From: Vibrio rotiferianus CAIM 577 = LMG 21460
Lineage (GTDB): Bacteria > Pseudomonadota > Gammaproteobacteria > Enterobacterales > Vibrionaceae
Length of the DNA stretch: 64,000 nt
Assembly (NCBI RefSeq): GCF_002741985.1
Contig: NZ_APHW01000108.1
Span: forward strand, 1-64,000
Direction: 5' to 3'
Positions 36,301 to 45,609 of this stretch are shown piece after piece. Numbering within the stretch: position 1 is the first letter of the stretch; each line of letters opens with the position of its first letter. The notes under the pieces are model-generated. The model had not been told where the DNA came from and did not search any database. It worked only from the letters and a program-made list of their open reading frames with translations. Both the position numbers and the translations under genes were made by a program.

Positions 36301-36329
36301 AAAGCCTGGTGATAAAAACCAGGCTTTTT
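36301..36329. terminator. Bidirectional terminator between DUF11 protein 2 and protease 2
   Basis: AAAGCCTGGT / ACCAGGCTTT stem with A-rich and T-rich sides, between convergent stops. Confidence 0.85.
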
Positions 36330-36334
36330 CATGC

Positions 36335-38125
36335 TTATTTCTGTTTCCCTTTACCGCCATTTCCACCGTTTCCGCCGGAACTAGATTGTAAAGAAACATT
36401 AATTATCGCTGTCGAAGTTGAATTTCCATCATCAATTGTATATGAAAAGCTGTCGCTATTTTTAAACTTATTTTCTGGTACATACTCTATTGAACCATCA
36501 CTAAGCAAACGAGCTGTACCTTTATTAGGTTTGCTAATCGTTATATTTAGATTTGAATTATTTTCGAAAATGTCATTATTTAATTGATAGATACGCGTAG
36601 TAACTTTTTCAGTAATAATGATACTATCATCAATCGCTTGAACTTTAGTTTCAGATGAACTTTCTACATTATAAGAAAGAGAGGATTGAGCTACTTGGTT
36701 ATATTTACTTTCACTAACCTGCACCGGGATATTATAGTTATCACTATTAGCACTTGAACTTGATGTAACGCTAATATTTGTATCTTTTGTTATACCTGAT
36801 GCAATGGATATAGAGTTTGCGTCATAAACCCAACCGCTAGGTACATCAAGTGATGGTAAATAAGTCACGTCCTCACAGTTGTCACTATTTTGATTAGTAA
36901 TACGTAATTGGTACTCAAGCGTTTCTCCAGCTTGGGCTGCAATATTCGATACTGGCGTTATGGAAACTTGTGGGGCAGTAGCAACACATTGTGTGTTGTT
37001 CCCGTCAAACAATACGCTGACTTGAGCACTAGAACCATTCGCACTTTCTAATGTGATGGACACTCCGGATGTCGGGTCAACAAAAGTTCCACCAATAGGT
37101 AAGGCAGAGTCTTCCCAATCGTTGTTTCCAAACAATTGTTTGAATGTCGAGTTTGGTTTCATGTGCAATAGACGACTGCTCTTTGGAGTGTCATCTGTAG
37201 CGAGGCGCACAACAATACCTTCTGTTACATCTTGGCGGTAAAGCTTGTAAGAACGTTCATTTAAGAAATCATCAAAGCCAATAGGTTGACGATATTCGAT
37301 ATAAAACCACTGAGATTTTCCCGTTACTGGGTCGACTCCACGAGGAATCTTTAGAACAGATGTTTGTGATGAGTCCAAAGCTTCATATGGGTTGATGGCA
37401 TATACTCCATCAACGGAAGCTACTTGAGCCTGAGAACCCAGCCACCCAAGGTTTTCCAACTGAAATGCATTGAAATATCCCATTTCATAGTTACCCATAG
37501 TGTCATAGCTATCCCCATATTCAATAACACGACAACTGCCAGTCATAGCACCATCTTGACAGTCTAGAGCACTTGAATGCTGAAGCCCAAAGTTGTGACC
37601 TAGTTCATGGGCAATCACTCGAGGTTCGAAAATTCCATTGATATTGGCGCGTGAAGGAGTCACTCCCTGGCTTCCGGACCCTTCCGAAGAGCATGCCGTT
37701 TTTGTAGTCAGATAGATAAAACGGTCATAATCTGCTAGGTTAAACCCTGCATTTTGAGCCATTTTATTTGCTTCAGATGCAACAGTATCGTCATTACAAA
37801 TTTGGTTTGAAATCGGTAGCGTAAAAGTTCCTGCGACCTCACCAGTTAACCATAAGCGTCCTTGCGAAGCTTGCGAGTAAAACTCATTAACAGTCTCAAA
37901 AACTAAGCTATGGGCTTCATCGTTTGAAATAGGGATCTCTTGTGGGTTTTCTTGAAAGTTGACTATCAACACCAAGGTAGTTTGCTCACCAATCGCTAAA
38001 TTGTTAGCATAACTTGTTGAAGAGAAAGAGACTGTTGTTATTAGAGTAATCAAGCTAAAAATTAATAGTCGAAAATTTGGCGCGACAAAGCTCGATTGAG
38101 GGAGGGTGACCTTCTTCAATTCCAT
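36335..38125 (-). CDS. Secreted metzincin protease 2 (paralogue of protease 1)
   Basis: 596 residues. A hydrophobic signal-like segment (LLIFSLITLITTVSFSSTSYA) precedes the catalytic domain with HELGHNFGLQH and the Met-turn YGDSYDTMGN. The order of domains is as in protease 1: catalytic, Ig-like, then cadherin-like (LNNDIFENNSNLNITI...FKNSDSFSYTIDDG) and a Gly/Lys tail ending GGKGKQK. The two align over their whole length, with the tail of the catalytic part most similar. The coding sequence is more AT-rich than its neighbours. Confidence 0.85.
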   Translation of the reverse strand: MELKKVTLPQSSFVAPNFRLLIFSLITLITTVSFSSTSYANNLAIGEQTTLVLIVNFQENPQEIPISNDEAHSLVFETVNEFYSQASQGRLWLTGEVAGTFTLPISNQICNDDTVASEANKMAQNAGFNLADYDRFIYLTTKTACSSEGSGSQGVTPSRANINGIFEPRVIAHELGHNFGLQHSSALDCQDGAMTGSCRVIEYGDSYDTMGNYEMGYFNAFQLENLGWLGSQAQVASVDGVYAINPYEALDSSQTSVLKIPRGVDPVTGKSQWFYIEYRQPIGFDDFLNERSYKLYRQDVTEGIVVRLATDDTPKSSRLLHMKPNSTFKQLFGNNDWEDSALPIGGTFVDPTSGVSITLESANGSSAQVSVLFDGNNTQCVATAPQVSITPVSNIAAQAGETLEYQLRITNQNSDNCEDVTYLPSLDVPSGWVYDANSISIASGITKDTNISVTSSSSANSDNYNIPVQVSESKYNQVAQSSLSYNVESSSETKVQAIDDSIIITEKVTTRIYQLNNDIFENNSNLNITISKPNKGTARLLSDGSIEYVPENKFKNSDSFSYTIDDGNSTSTAIINVSLQSSSGGNGGNGGKGKQK

Positions 38126-38561
38126 ATACCTATTTAGTTTTTTATATTAAATTAATTTGTAAAAATTCAGAGCTAACTCGTTGGAAACAGAACCAAAATA
38201 TCACCACGCAAATAATGTTATAAAATATTGGTGCTCATTGAATTATGCAAATTGTTTTTTATTTATATATTAATGTTACATATAAATTAGCCGCTAGATA
38301 ATAACAGTATTTTTGGCTAATTTTCAACCAAATCGTTTGTGTTTAATGCAATGAAAAAAAGATTAGTAATTTCAATTAAGTAGAATGTGAATTTAATATT
38401 TATTTGGAAAAATATGAAATGAGTTTATATGCTATGATTTTATCTTATTTACCGATTATGAAATATTACAACATAGAGTATGCAACAATTTAAATATTAG
38501 TTTGTTAGCATGATTTGCTATGTCTTTTAGCTAAATATCTTATAGGAATGTTTTCTGAAGG
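38126..38561. other. AT-rich intergenic region upstream of protease 2
   Basis: About 440 bases of very AT-rich DNA, likely the promoter region of protease 2. A GG-N10-GC pairing exists on the minus strand near 38315-38330, but its flanks fit the sigma-54 consensus poorly. No gene seen. Confidence 0.45.
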
Positions 38562-38600
38562 CAAAAAAGAAGGGCCTTATATGATTCAGGCCCTTCGTTT
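38562..38600 (-). terminator. Terminator of the PAS chemoreceptor gene
   Basis: On the minus strand GAAGGGCC / GGCCCTTC stem followed by TTTTTT. Confidence 0.8.
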
Positions 38601-38602
38601 CA

Positions 38603-40138
38603 TTAGCGGTTGAATTGAGTCATCAAGCGCTGCATTGCTTCGATACTGTCGACAAGCTGACTGGTTCGCTCAATTGAAGTGTTTGACGTCTCTGATGTGT
38701 CGTCTGCTAACTGCTTGATGTTGATGACGTTTCGGTTGATCTCTTGTGTCACACAAGCTTGCTGTTCTACTGCGGTAGCAATTTGATGACTACTATCAGT
38801 TACAGAGTCAAGCTTAGCCGAAATCATTCGAAGAACTTCACCCGTTTGGTCAGCTCGTTCCTTGCAGTTATTCGACAGTTCATTACCTTTTTGCATTGCT
38901 TCGACCGCAAGGTTGGCAGTGTCTTGCAGTTGCTTAATCATAGAGTGAATTTCACTAGCAGAAGAGCCAGTCTTCGACGCAAGATTTCTCACTTCATCTG
39001 CAACGACTGCAAAACCTCGACCAGCTTCACCGGCTCTTGCTGCTTCAATTGCAGCATTGAGGGCCAGTAGATTAGTTTGCTCGGAAATTGCAGTAATGAC
39101 TTCCAAAATGCTGTCTATTTTTTGGCTGTCATTGGAAAGCTGATTAATGATAGATTGCGAACGAGTAAGCTCCTCATCTAAGGCGTCCACTTCAGATATT
39201 GTCTGTTCTATGCTCGTTAAACCTTTCTGTGATTCAGCATTTGCTTGTTCGGTTAGTTGAGAGGCGTCAGTAGCTGCCGTTGAAACTTCATTGATGGAGT
39301 TAGTCAGCTCTTCAACTGCGGCTGCGACTTGTTCAGTTTCGCTACATTGTTGCTGAAGGCTTTGACCAATACTCTGTATGGTGCCGAATTCATCTTCTGC
39401 TGATGCCAATATTTTCCCTGAAGTTTCACTCGCTCGACCTGAAACTGCTCTTAGCTCAGCTTTGCGCATCATTAAAGCCAACTCAATGCGTGAGTAGTCA
39501 TCTTTATGATTCGTGTATGGGTACTCCATCAACTCATTTTCATACGCTTGCTTTGTTAGCTCAGACAGATCGTCAAAGCGTTTCTTTTGCATGAGAGCAT
39601 TCCCGCAAAGCAGTAACGCAAGTAGAGCTGGTATTAGCAGTAACCAGTTTGCTGACATCACGCTTAAAGCGAGTAAGGAAGCCAGAAGGGCAGGTAAGCC
39701 AATAGCATTTATAAGGTGATACTTGAAGCGAGGTCTTACTTTCGCTTTATTGTGTGAGATTTGTTTGTAAAGGCTTTCTGCGCGTAGGATTTGTTCTTGG
39801 GAAGGCTTAGACCGAACCGATTGGTATTCAATCACGTTACCTTGAGGATCTCGAATTGGCGTTACAAATGCGGAAACCCAATAGTGGTGCTCGTTGTCAC
39901 TGCATTGGTTCTTTACCAGCCCCATCCAGCTCTTACCAGCTTTGAGATATTCCCACATTTGTTTAAATGCGGCTTTCGGCATGTCTTTATGACGAACCAT
40001 ATTGTGTGGGTTGCCAATGAGTTCATGATCTTCATACCCAGCTATGTCACAAAAGTCACTATTTGCATAGGTGATATGACTGCTAGGATCGGTTGTGGAG
40101 ATCAAGTTGGCAGCTTCGCTAAATTCCTTGTTGAGCAT
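38603..40138 (-). CDS. PAS-domain chemoreceptor (Aer-like)
   Basis: 511 residues. The N-terminal PAS domain (about 10-120) has HITYANSDFCDIAGYEDHELIGNPHNMVRHKDMP, the Aer-type signature that binds FAD in characterised members. A membrane hairpin (about 150-185) with no periplasmic domain follows, then the signalling domain with EQTNLLALNAAIEAARAGEAGRGFAVVADEVR. Such proteins sense redox or oxygen from the inside. It is next to the nitrite reductase operon, which may be coincidence. Confidence 0.92.
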   Translation of the reverse strand: MLNKEFSEAANLISTTDPSSHITYANSDFCDIAGYEDHELIGNPHNMVRHKDMPKAAFKQMWEYLKAGKSWMGLVKNQCSDNEHHYWVSAFVTPIRDPQGNVIEYQSVRSKPSQEQILRAESLYKQISHNKAKVRPRFKYHLINAIGLPALLASLLALSVMSANWLLLIPALLALLLCGNALMQKKRFDDLSELTKQAYENELMEYPYTNHKDDYSRIELALMMRKAELRAVSGRASETSGKILASAEDEFGTIQSIGQSLQQQCSETEQVAAAVEELTNSINEVSTAATDASQLTEQANAESQKGLTSIEQTISEVDALDEELTRSQSIINQLSNDSQKIDSILEVITAISEQTNLLALNAAIEAARAGEAGRGFAVVADEVRNLASKTGSSASEIHSMIKQLQDTANLAVEAMQKGNELSNNCKERADQTGEVLRMISAKLDSVTDSSHQIATAVEQQACVTQEINRNVINIKQLADDTSETSNTSIERTSQLVDSIEAMQRLMTQFNR

Positions 40139-40506
40139 ATTAGTCGTTCTATTTTTACTGTTGGTTAGAAGAGTTGTGCTAAAAGCAAGAACTCAGACTG
40201 TTGATTTTCAAGCAATAGTTTAGATTTGGAATGAAGATCAACATATGACACAAGTCAATTTGAGCGGATTATTTATAAACAAAAGTGAAAACTATGAAAT
40301 CGATTCTTATTATTTGCCAAATCAATTTAATTAATATTATCAATTTCATTTTTGCCTGATTGGTGTCTCGAAAACGGCCTAGTTTGACGACTTTTACTTG
40401 ATTTATTAAAAATTATTAACAGCCTAGTGAGGTGGTGACGGTTTACTACATAAATATGTGGCAAATTTACTGTTAAACCCTCTTGTAGCTAAGGTTTTTT
40501 ATCATC

Positions 40507-40521
40507 TACCCCTTTAGGGTA
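40507..40521. promoter_or_regulatory. NarL/NarP heptamer-like inverted repeat
   Basis: TACCCCTTTAGGGTA, two near-heptamers of the TACYYMT type facing each other upstream of nirB. The spacing is not the ideal 7-2-7, so this is a suggestion only. Confidence 0.4.
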
Positions 40522-40535
40522 GTTTGATTCCGTAA

Positions 40536-40549
40536 TTGATTTACATCAT
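40536..40549 (+). promoter_or_regulatory. FNR-like box upstream of nirB
   Basis: TTGATTTACATCAT, one mismatch from TTGAT-N4-ATCAA, 66 bases before the nirB ATG, where an anaerobic activator would be expected. Confidence 0.7.
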
Positions 40550-40614
40550 GTATTAATTTTCTTTCACATTTAACAATGCGCTCAGTTATAAGAACCTAAC
40601 CCTTAGGAAGTATT

Positions 40615-43173
40615 ATGAGCAAGTTGAAGCTGGTCGTTATCGGTAACGGTATGGTAGGGCACCGTTACATTGAAGACTTAGTCGAAAAAACGGATGCATC
40701 TCAATATGAGATCACAGTTTTCTGTGAAGAACCACGTGTCGCTTATGACCGTGTCCACCTTTCTTCTTACTTTTCTCACCATACAGCGGACGAGTTATCT
40801 TTGGTTAAAGAAGGTTTCTACGAGAAGCATGGTGTGAATATGTTAATTGGCGAGCGTGCCATTAACGTAAACCGTGAGAAGCGTATCGTTCATTCAAGCA
40901 CTGGTCGTGAAATTCAATACGACAAGCTGATTATGGCAACTGGCTCATTCCCGTTCGTTCCACCTATCAAGGGCCGTGAAAGTAAAGACTGTTTTGTTTA
41001 CCGTACTATCGAAGATCTAAAAGCGATCGAAGCGTGCGCGAAGAAGAGTAAAGTCGGCGTGGTTATTGGTGGCGGCCTACTTGGTCTTGAAGCTGCGGGT
41101 GCATTGAAAGCGCTTGGCGTTGAAACTCACGTTGTCGAGTTCGCACCGAAGTTGATGGCTGAACAGCTAGATCAAGCGGGTGGTAATCAACTTCGCCAAA
41201 AAATCGAGAGCATGGGTGTTAAGGTTCATACGAGCAAAAACACACTTGAAATTGCTCCTGAGGGTAAAGATGCACGTAATGTTATGCGTTTTGCCGATGG
41301 TACTGAACTAGAGACAGATTTCATCGTATTCTCTGCAGGTATTCGTCCACAAGATAAGCTGGCTCGTGACATGCAGTTGGATGTTGCACCACGTGGTGGT
41401 ATCGCCATTAACGACTTCTGTCAGACATCTGATGAGAACATTTACGCGATTGGCGAGTGTGCGTCTTGGAATGAAACCTTCTACGGGTTAGTTGCTCCTG
41501 GTTACAAGATGGCAACGGTAGCGGTTGACCACATTGTGGGTAATGACAGCAAGTTCGAAGGTGCTGACATGTCAGCGAAGCTTAAATTGCTTGGTGTGAA
41601 AGTTGGTTCTATCGGTGACGCTAACGGTCGTACTCCTGGTTGTAAGAGTTATGTTTACCAGAACGAAGAGCAAGAAGTTTACAAACGCTTAATCGTATCA
41701 GAAGACAACAAGAAGCTTCTTGGTGCGGTGATGGTCGGTGATACTTCTGACTACGGTGATCTTCTACAGCTAATGTTGAATGAAATCGACCTACCAGAAC
41801 ACCCAGACGCATTGATTCTACCAGCTCATGCCGGCGCAGAAAAACCAACACTAGGCGCAGATGCTCTGCCTGATTCTGCGGTTATCTGTTCTTGCTTCGA
41901 CGTGACTAAAGGCAAAATCGCTGAAGCTGTTGCACAAGGGCACCACACTATTGGTGACATCAAAGCGGTAACGGGTGCAGGCACAGGTTGTGGTGGCTGT
42001 ATCCCACTTGTAACGTCAGTGCTAAACGCTGAGCTTGAAAAAGCGGGCGTTGAAGTAAAAGCAGACGTTTGTGAGCACTTTGCTTACTCTCGCCAAGAGC
42101 TTTTCCACCTAGTGCGTATCGGTGAAATTAAATCGTTTGAAGAGTTGCTAGAGAAACACGGTAAAGGCTACGGCTGTGAAGTGTGTAAACCACTAGCAGG
42201 CTCTATCCTTGCTTCTTGCTGGGGTGACCACATCCTGAAGCCATCTCTGGTTAAACTGCACGATACCAACGATAACTTCCTAGGTAACATGCAAAAAGAT
42301 GGTACTTACTCTGTTATTCCACGTATGGCTGGTGGTGAAGTAACGCCACAAGCGCTTGCTGCACTTGCAGACGTTGCCGCTGAATACAACCTGTACACCA
42401 AGATCACAGGCGCTCAACGTATCGGTCTATTTGGTGCGCAGAAAGATGACCTTCCTGCAATCTGGAAAAAGCTAATCGAAGCAGGTTACGAAACAGGCCA
42501 AGCTTATGCGAAAGCACTGCGTATGGCTAAGACGTGTGTCGGTTCTACTTGGTGTCGTTACGGCGTTCAAGATTCAGTTGGCCTTGGCGTAATGATCGAG
42601 AACCGTTACAAAGGCATCCGTACACCTCATAAGATGAAGTTTGGTGTGTCTGGTTGTACTCGTGAGTGTGCAGAAGCGCAAGGCAAAGACTTGGGCATCA
42701 TCGCAACTGACGCAGGTTGGAACATGTACGTTTGTGGTAACGGTGGTATGAAGCCTCGTCATGCAACGTTACTAGCCGGTGACCTAGACCAAGAAACGCT
42801 GATCAAGTACATCGACCGATTCATGATGTTCTACATTCGTACAGCAGCGCCACTACAGCGCACATCGGTATGGTTCGAAAACCTAGAAGGCGGTATTGAT
42901 TACCTACGTGAGGTAATCATGGAAGACAAACTGGGTATCAACGAGCAACTTGAAGCAGACGTAGCGAAGTTGGTTGAAGAGTACCGCTGTGAGTGGACTG
43001 ACACTATCAACGATGAAACTCAGCTGAAGCGTTTTGCACACTTCGTGAACTCTGATGAACGTGACGACAACGTTATGTTCGTGACAGATGGCCGTGAGCA
43101 GCATCGCCCGGCTACATTCACTGAAAAACATCCTGACGCGAAAGGTGATATCCTTCACGTAGAAGTGGTTTAA
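40615..43173 (+). CDS. nirB: NADH-dependent assimilatory/respiratory nitrite reductase, large subunit
   Basis: 852 residues (E. coli NirB 847). The N-terminal FAD/NADH unit begins KLVVIGNGMVGHRYIEDL, with a second dinucleotide loop VVIGGGLLGLEAAG. A BFD-like [2Fe-2S] domain (CSCFDVTKGKI...GCGGC) is near residues 423-463, and the C-terminal siroheme/[4Fe-4S] part has TCVGSTWC and GVSGCTRECAEA. It reduces nitrite to ammonium in the cytoplasm with NirD. AGGAAG Shine-Dalgarno. First gene of nirB-nirD-nirC-cobA. Confidence 0.96.
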   Translation: MSKLKLVVIGNGMVGHRYIEDLVEKTDASQYEITVFCEEPRVAYDRVHLSSYFSHHTADELSLVKEGFYEKHGVNMLIGERAINVNREKRIVHSSTGREIQYDKLIMATGSFPFVPPIKGRESKDCFVYRTIEDLKAIEACAKKSKVGVVIGGGLLGLEAAGALKALGVETHVVEFAPKLMAEQLDQAGGNQLRQKIESMGVKVHTSKNTLEIAPEGKDARNVMRFADGTELETDFIVFSAGIRPQDKLARDMQLDVAPRGGIAINDFCQTSDENIYAIGECASWNETFYGLVAPGYKMATVAVDHIVGNDSKFEGADMSAKLKLLGVKVGSIGDANGRTPGCKSYVYQNEEQEVYKRLIVSEDNKKLLGAVMVGDTSDYGDLLQLMLNEIDLPEHPDALILPAHAGAEKPTLGADALPDSAVICSCFDVTKGKIAEAVAQGHHTIGDIKAVTGAGTGCGGCIPLVTSVLNAELEKAGVEVKADVCEHFAYSRQELFHLVRIGEIKSFEELLEKHGKGYGCEVCKPLAGSILASCWGDHILKPSLVKLHDTNDNFLGNMQKDGTYSVIPRMAGGEVTPQALAALADVAAEYNLYTKITGAQRIGLFGAQKDDLPAIWKKLIEAGYETGQAYAKALRMAKTCVGSTWCRYGVQDSVGLGVMIENRYKGIRTPHKMKFGVSGCTRECAEAQGKDLGIIATDAGWNMYVCGNGGMKPRHATLLAGDLDQETLIKYIDRFMMFYIRTAAPLQRTSVWFENLEGGIDYLREVIMEDKLGINEQLEADVAKLVEEYRCEWTDTINDETQLKRFAHFVNSDERDDNVMFVTDGREQHRPATFTEKHPDAKGDILHVEVV

Positions 43174-43187
43174 GGGGAGAAAAGATC

Positions 43188-43511
43188 ATGGCATTTACAA
43201 AAGTTTGCAACATCGAAGACATCATCCCAGGTACTGGTGTAGTGGCACTGTTTGAGGGTGAACAAGTCGCGATCTTCCGTCCACGAGCGACTGAAGAAGT
43301 CTTTGCAATCAACAATATGGACCCGTTTTTTCAGTCAAATGTACTGTCACGAGGCCTGATTGTTGAACACGATGAGCAATTATGGGTAGCAAGCCCACTT
43401 AAGAAGCAACGTTTTAACCTAGCAACAGGTTCATGTATGGAAGATGAGCGCATGAGCGTGAAATCGTACAAAGCACGTGTCGCAAAGGGCAAAGTAGAGA
43501 TCGCCGCGTAA
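43188..43511 (+). CDS. nirD: Nitrite reductase small subunit
   Basis: 107 residues, starting 14 bases after nirB with GGGGAG upstream. It has the Rieske-like fold of NirD (IIPGTGVVALFEGEQVAIFRP, FAINNMDPFF) but lacks the Cys/His ligands for an iron-sulfur cluster, as is normal for this family. It pairs with NirB. Confidence 0.95.
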   Translation: MAFTKVCNIEDIIPGTGVVALFEGEQVAIFRPRATEEVFAINNMDPFFQSNVLSRGLIVEHDEQLWVASPLKKQRFNLATGSCMEDERMSVKSYKARVAKGKVEIAA

Positions 43512-43683
43512 ATATTCAGCATAGCCCAAATAGTTGTTGTAGCAGCTAGGTGACAAATAAGAAGGCTATGGAGATTTAATAGCTTAAAGATTCGTTGTTT
43601 CTCAGTTGGGGAACAGAGGAACAGCGAGTCTTTCACTATTCAATTTCAACTTTTAACTTTCAATTTTGAATAAGGACACATTC

Positions 43684-44532
43684 ATGTCTACAGACTTTAA
43701 ACCTGCTGAATTCGTACAAACCATGATCAACGTGGGTGAGGCGAAAACCAATACCAGCACTCGCGATCTTCTGCTTCGTAGTACTATGGCGGGTATCATC
43801 CTATCGCTTGCGGTTGTTGTTGCGATTACCACAATCGTACAAACAGGTGTTGGTGTTGTAGGGGCACTTGTCTTCCCAGTCGGTTTCGTGATTCTTAGTG
43901 TTATGGGCTACGATCTCGTAACGGGTGTTTTTGGTCTAGCGCCTCTCGCTAAATTCGCAAACCGTCCTGGTATCACTTGGGGTCGTATTTTCCGTTGTTG
44001 GGGTCTTGTAGGTTTGGGTAACCTAATCGGTTCACTAATCGTAGCTTACCTAGTGGCAATCTCTCTAACAGGTAACTTCTCTCTAGAACTAAACGCAGTA
44101 GCGAAGAAATTTATCGCTGTTTCTACCGCACGTAGCCTTGGTTTTGAAAACATGGGTATGGACGGATGGATCACGTGTTTCGTACGTGGCATCTTCTGTA
44201 ACCTGATGGTGTGTCTAGGCGTTATCGGCAACATGACAGCACGTTCAGTGTCTGGCCGTGTAGCAATGATGTGGTTCCCAATCTTCATCTTCTTCGCGCT
44301 AGTATTTGAGCACACAGTAGTAAACATGTTCCTATTCCCACTAGGTATGATTCTAGGTGCGGATTTCGGTATTGCGACTTGGTTGAATTTCAACCTTATT
44401 CCAACCATCCTGGGTAACATCGTTGGTGGTCTTGTAATGACTTGTATTCCACTGTACCTAACTCACGCAAAAACTGCGCCTTCTATCAATGCTGAAGAAG
44501 AAGTAAAAGCAGAGCCTGTAATGGCTAAGTAA
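43684..44532 (+). CDS. nirC: Formate/nitrite-family channel NirC
   Basis: 282 residues from ATG 43684, which has AAGGA upstream; a TTG start at 43666 is less likely. Six hydrophobic segments, with the FNT hallmarks NLIGSLIVAYL and FCNLMVCLGV. It should move nitrite into the cell (and possibly out) for NirBD. The pentameric pore family is well established. Follows nirD by about 170 bases. Confidence 0.93.
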   Translation: MSTDFKPAEFVQTMINVGEAKTNTSTRDLLLRSTMAGIILSLAVVVAITTIVQTGVGVVGALVFPVGFVILSVMGYDLVTGVFGLAPLAKFANRPGITWGRIFRCWGLVGLGNLIGSLIVAYLVAISLTGNFSLELNAVAKKFIAVSTARSLGFENMGMDGWITCFVRGIFCNLMVCLGVIGNMTARSVSGRVAMMWFPIFIFFALVFEHTVVNMFLFPLGMILGADFGIATWLNFNLIPTILGNIVGGLVMTCIPLYLTHAKTAPSINAEEEVKAEPVMAK

Positions 44533-44563
44533 TCGAGGTTTATTGCCAATATTAGGTAATGAA

Positions 44564-44738
44564 CGAGTCGGGACTCTCTTGGGACTTGAACTGAGAGATT
44601 CCCGACTACGCTCCTTCGTCGCTCTCGGGAATGACTCAAAAGGAGCAATTCAACAAAGACTGCTTGTCTAATGCGATGACAAGCAAAGCGATAAGTCTGT
44701 CATTCCCTAGATGGAGGAACGACAGAGTAGGGAATCTC
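44564..44738. repeat. REP-like compound inverted repeat between nirC and cobA
   Basis: Two hairpin units face each other: ATTCCCGA / TCGGGAAT at 44598-44634 and ATTCCCTA / TAGGGAAT at 44702-44735. The outer sequences are also inverted copies (GAGATTCCC ... GGGAATCTC). A third partial arm, GTCGGGACTCTC, lies at 44566. Probably a dispersed palindromic element. Confidence 0.65.
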
Positions 44739-44829
44739 GTTCCCATCTACGAATAAGCTATTTGGCTATAAAAAGCGCTTCTTTGCCAAGAGTCTCTCTT
44801 TATATCTAAATTTTTCGATAGGCGTTGAT

Positions 44830-45587
44830 ATGACTACTGTTAACTCATCCTTAAACAGCGGCTTTGTTTCTCTTGTTGGCGCAGGCCTGGTGACCCAGAC
44901 TTACTTACTGTAAAAGGGTTAAAAGCAATTCAAGCGGCTGAAGTTGTGGTGTACGACCGATTGGTGTCCAAAGACATTCTTGAATTGGCTCACGCATCAG
45001 CAGAGATGATTTATGTAGGCAAGAAATTAGACTTTCACTGTGTGCCTCAAGATCAAATCAACCAAATCTTGGTGCAAAAAGCGCAAGAAGGTAAGCGTGT
45101 AGTGCGTCTGAAGGGCGGTGATTCATTTATCTTTGGCCGAGGTGGTGAAGAGCTTGAAGAATTAGCTGAATTCGGTATCAAATATGAAGTCGTTCCGGGT
45201 ATTACTGCGGCAGCAGGAGCAACAGCTTACGCGGGGATCCCATTAACGCACCGCGATCATGCTCAAAGTGTTCAGTTTATTACAGGCCATGTACAAAAAG
45301 ATGGTCGCGAGATTGAATGGCATTCGCTAGCGCAATCTAACAACACACTTGTGTTCTACATGGGATTGAAGCAAAGCGGTCATATCATGGATAAACTGAT
45401 TACACATGGTTTGGACCCTGAAATGTCATGCGCAATCATTGAAAACGGCACGCGCCCAGAGCAACGTGTTTTCCAAGGTAAGTTAAATGAGCTATCGAGC
45501 ATGGCGGAACAGGCTGTAAGTCCTGCGTTAATTGTGGTGGGCAGCGTAACGCAGCTGCACAACAAATTGGATTGGTTCGGCAAATAA
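44830..45587 (+). pseudogene. cobA: Uroporphyrinogen-III C-methyltransferase, frameshifted
   Basis: The expected N-terminus VSLVGAGPGDPDLLTVKG is broken: from ATG 44830 the frame reads FVSLVGAGLVTQTYLL and stops, while adding one C near 44887 restores GAGPGDPDLLTVKGLKAIQAAEVVVYDRLVS and a continuous 252-residue protein. The rest is intact (RLKGGDSFIFGRGGEE, PGITAAAGATAYAGIPLTHRD, YMG). The enzyme makes precorrin-2 for the siroheme that NirB needs. A GTG inside (44946) could start only a truncated protein lacking the SAM loop. Real mutation or sequence error is undecided. Confidence 0.85.
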
Positions 45588-45609
45588 CGAAAGCCCTAAC
45601 CGCTAAGCA

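Larger units (their letters stand above)
40139..40614. other. Divergent control region, PAS chemoreceptor / nirB
   Basis: 476 bases between divergent genes, AT-rich, holding the FNR-like box and NarP-like element described separately. No extra gene is supported. Confidence 0.55.

Noticed and set aside
38315..38335. Possible sigma-54 element upstream of protease 2 (minus strand)
   Set aside because: GG-N10-GC spacing exists but the flanking bases fit poorly, unlike those of the DUF11 genes.
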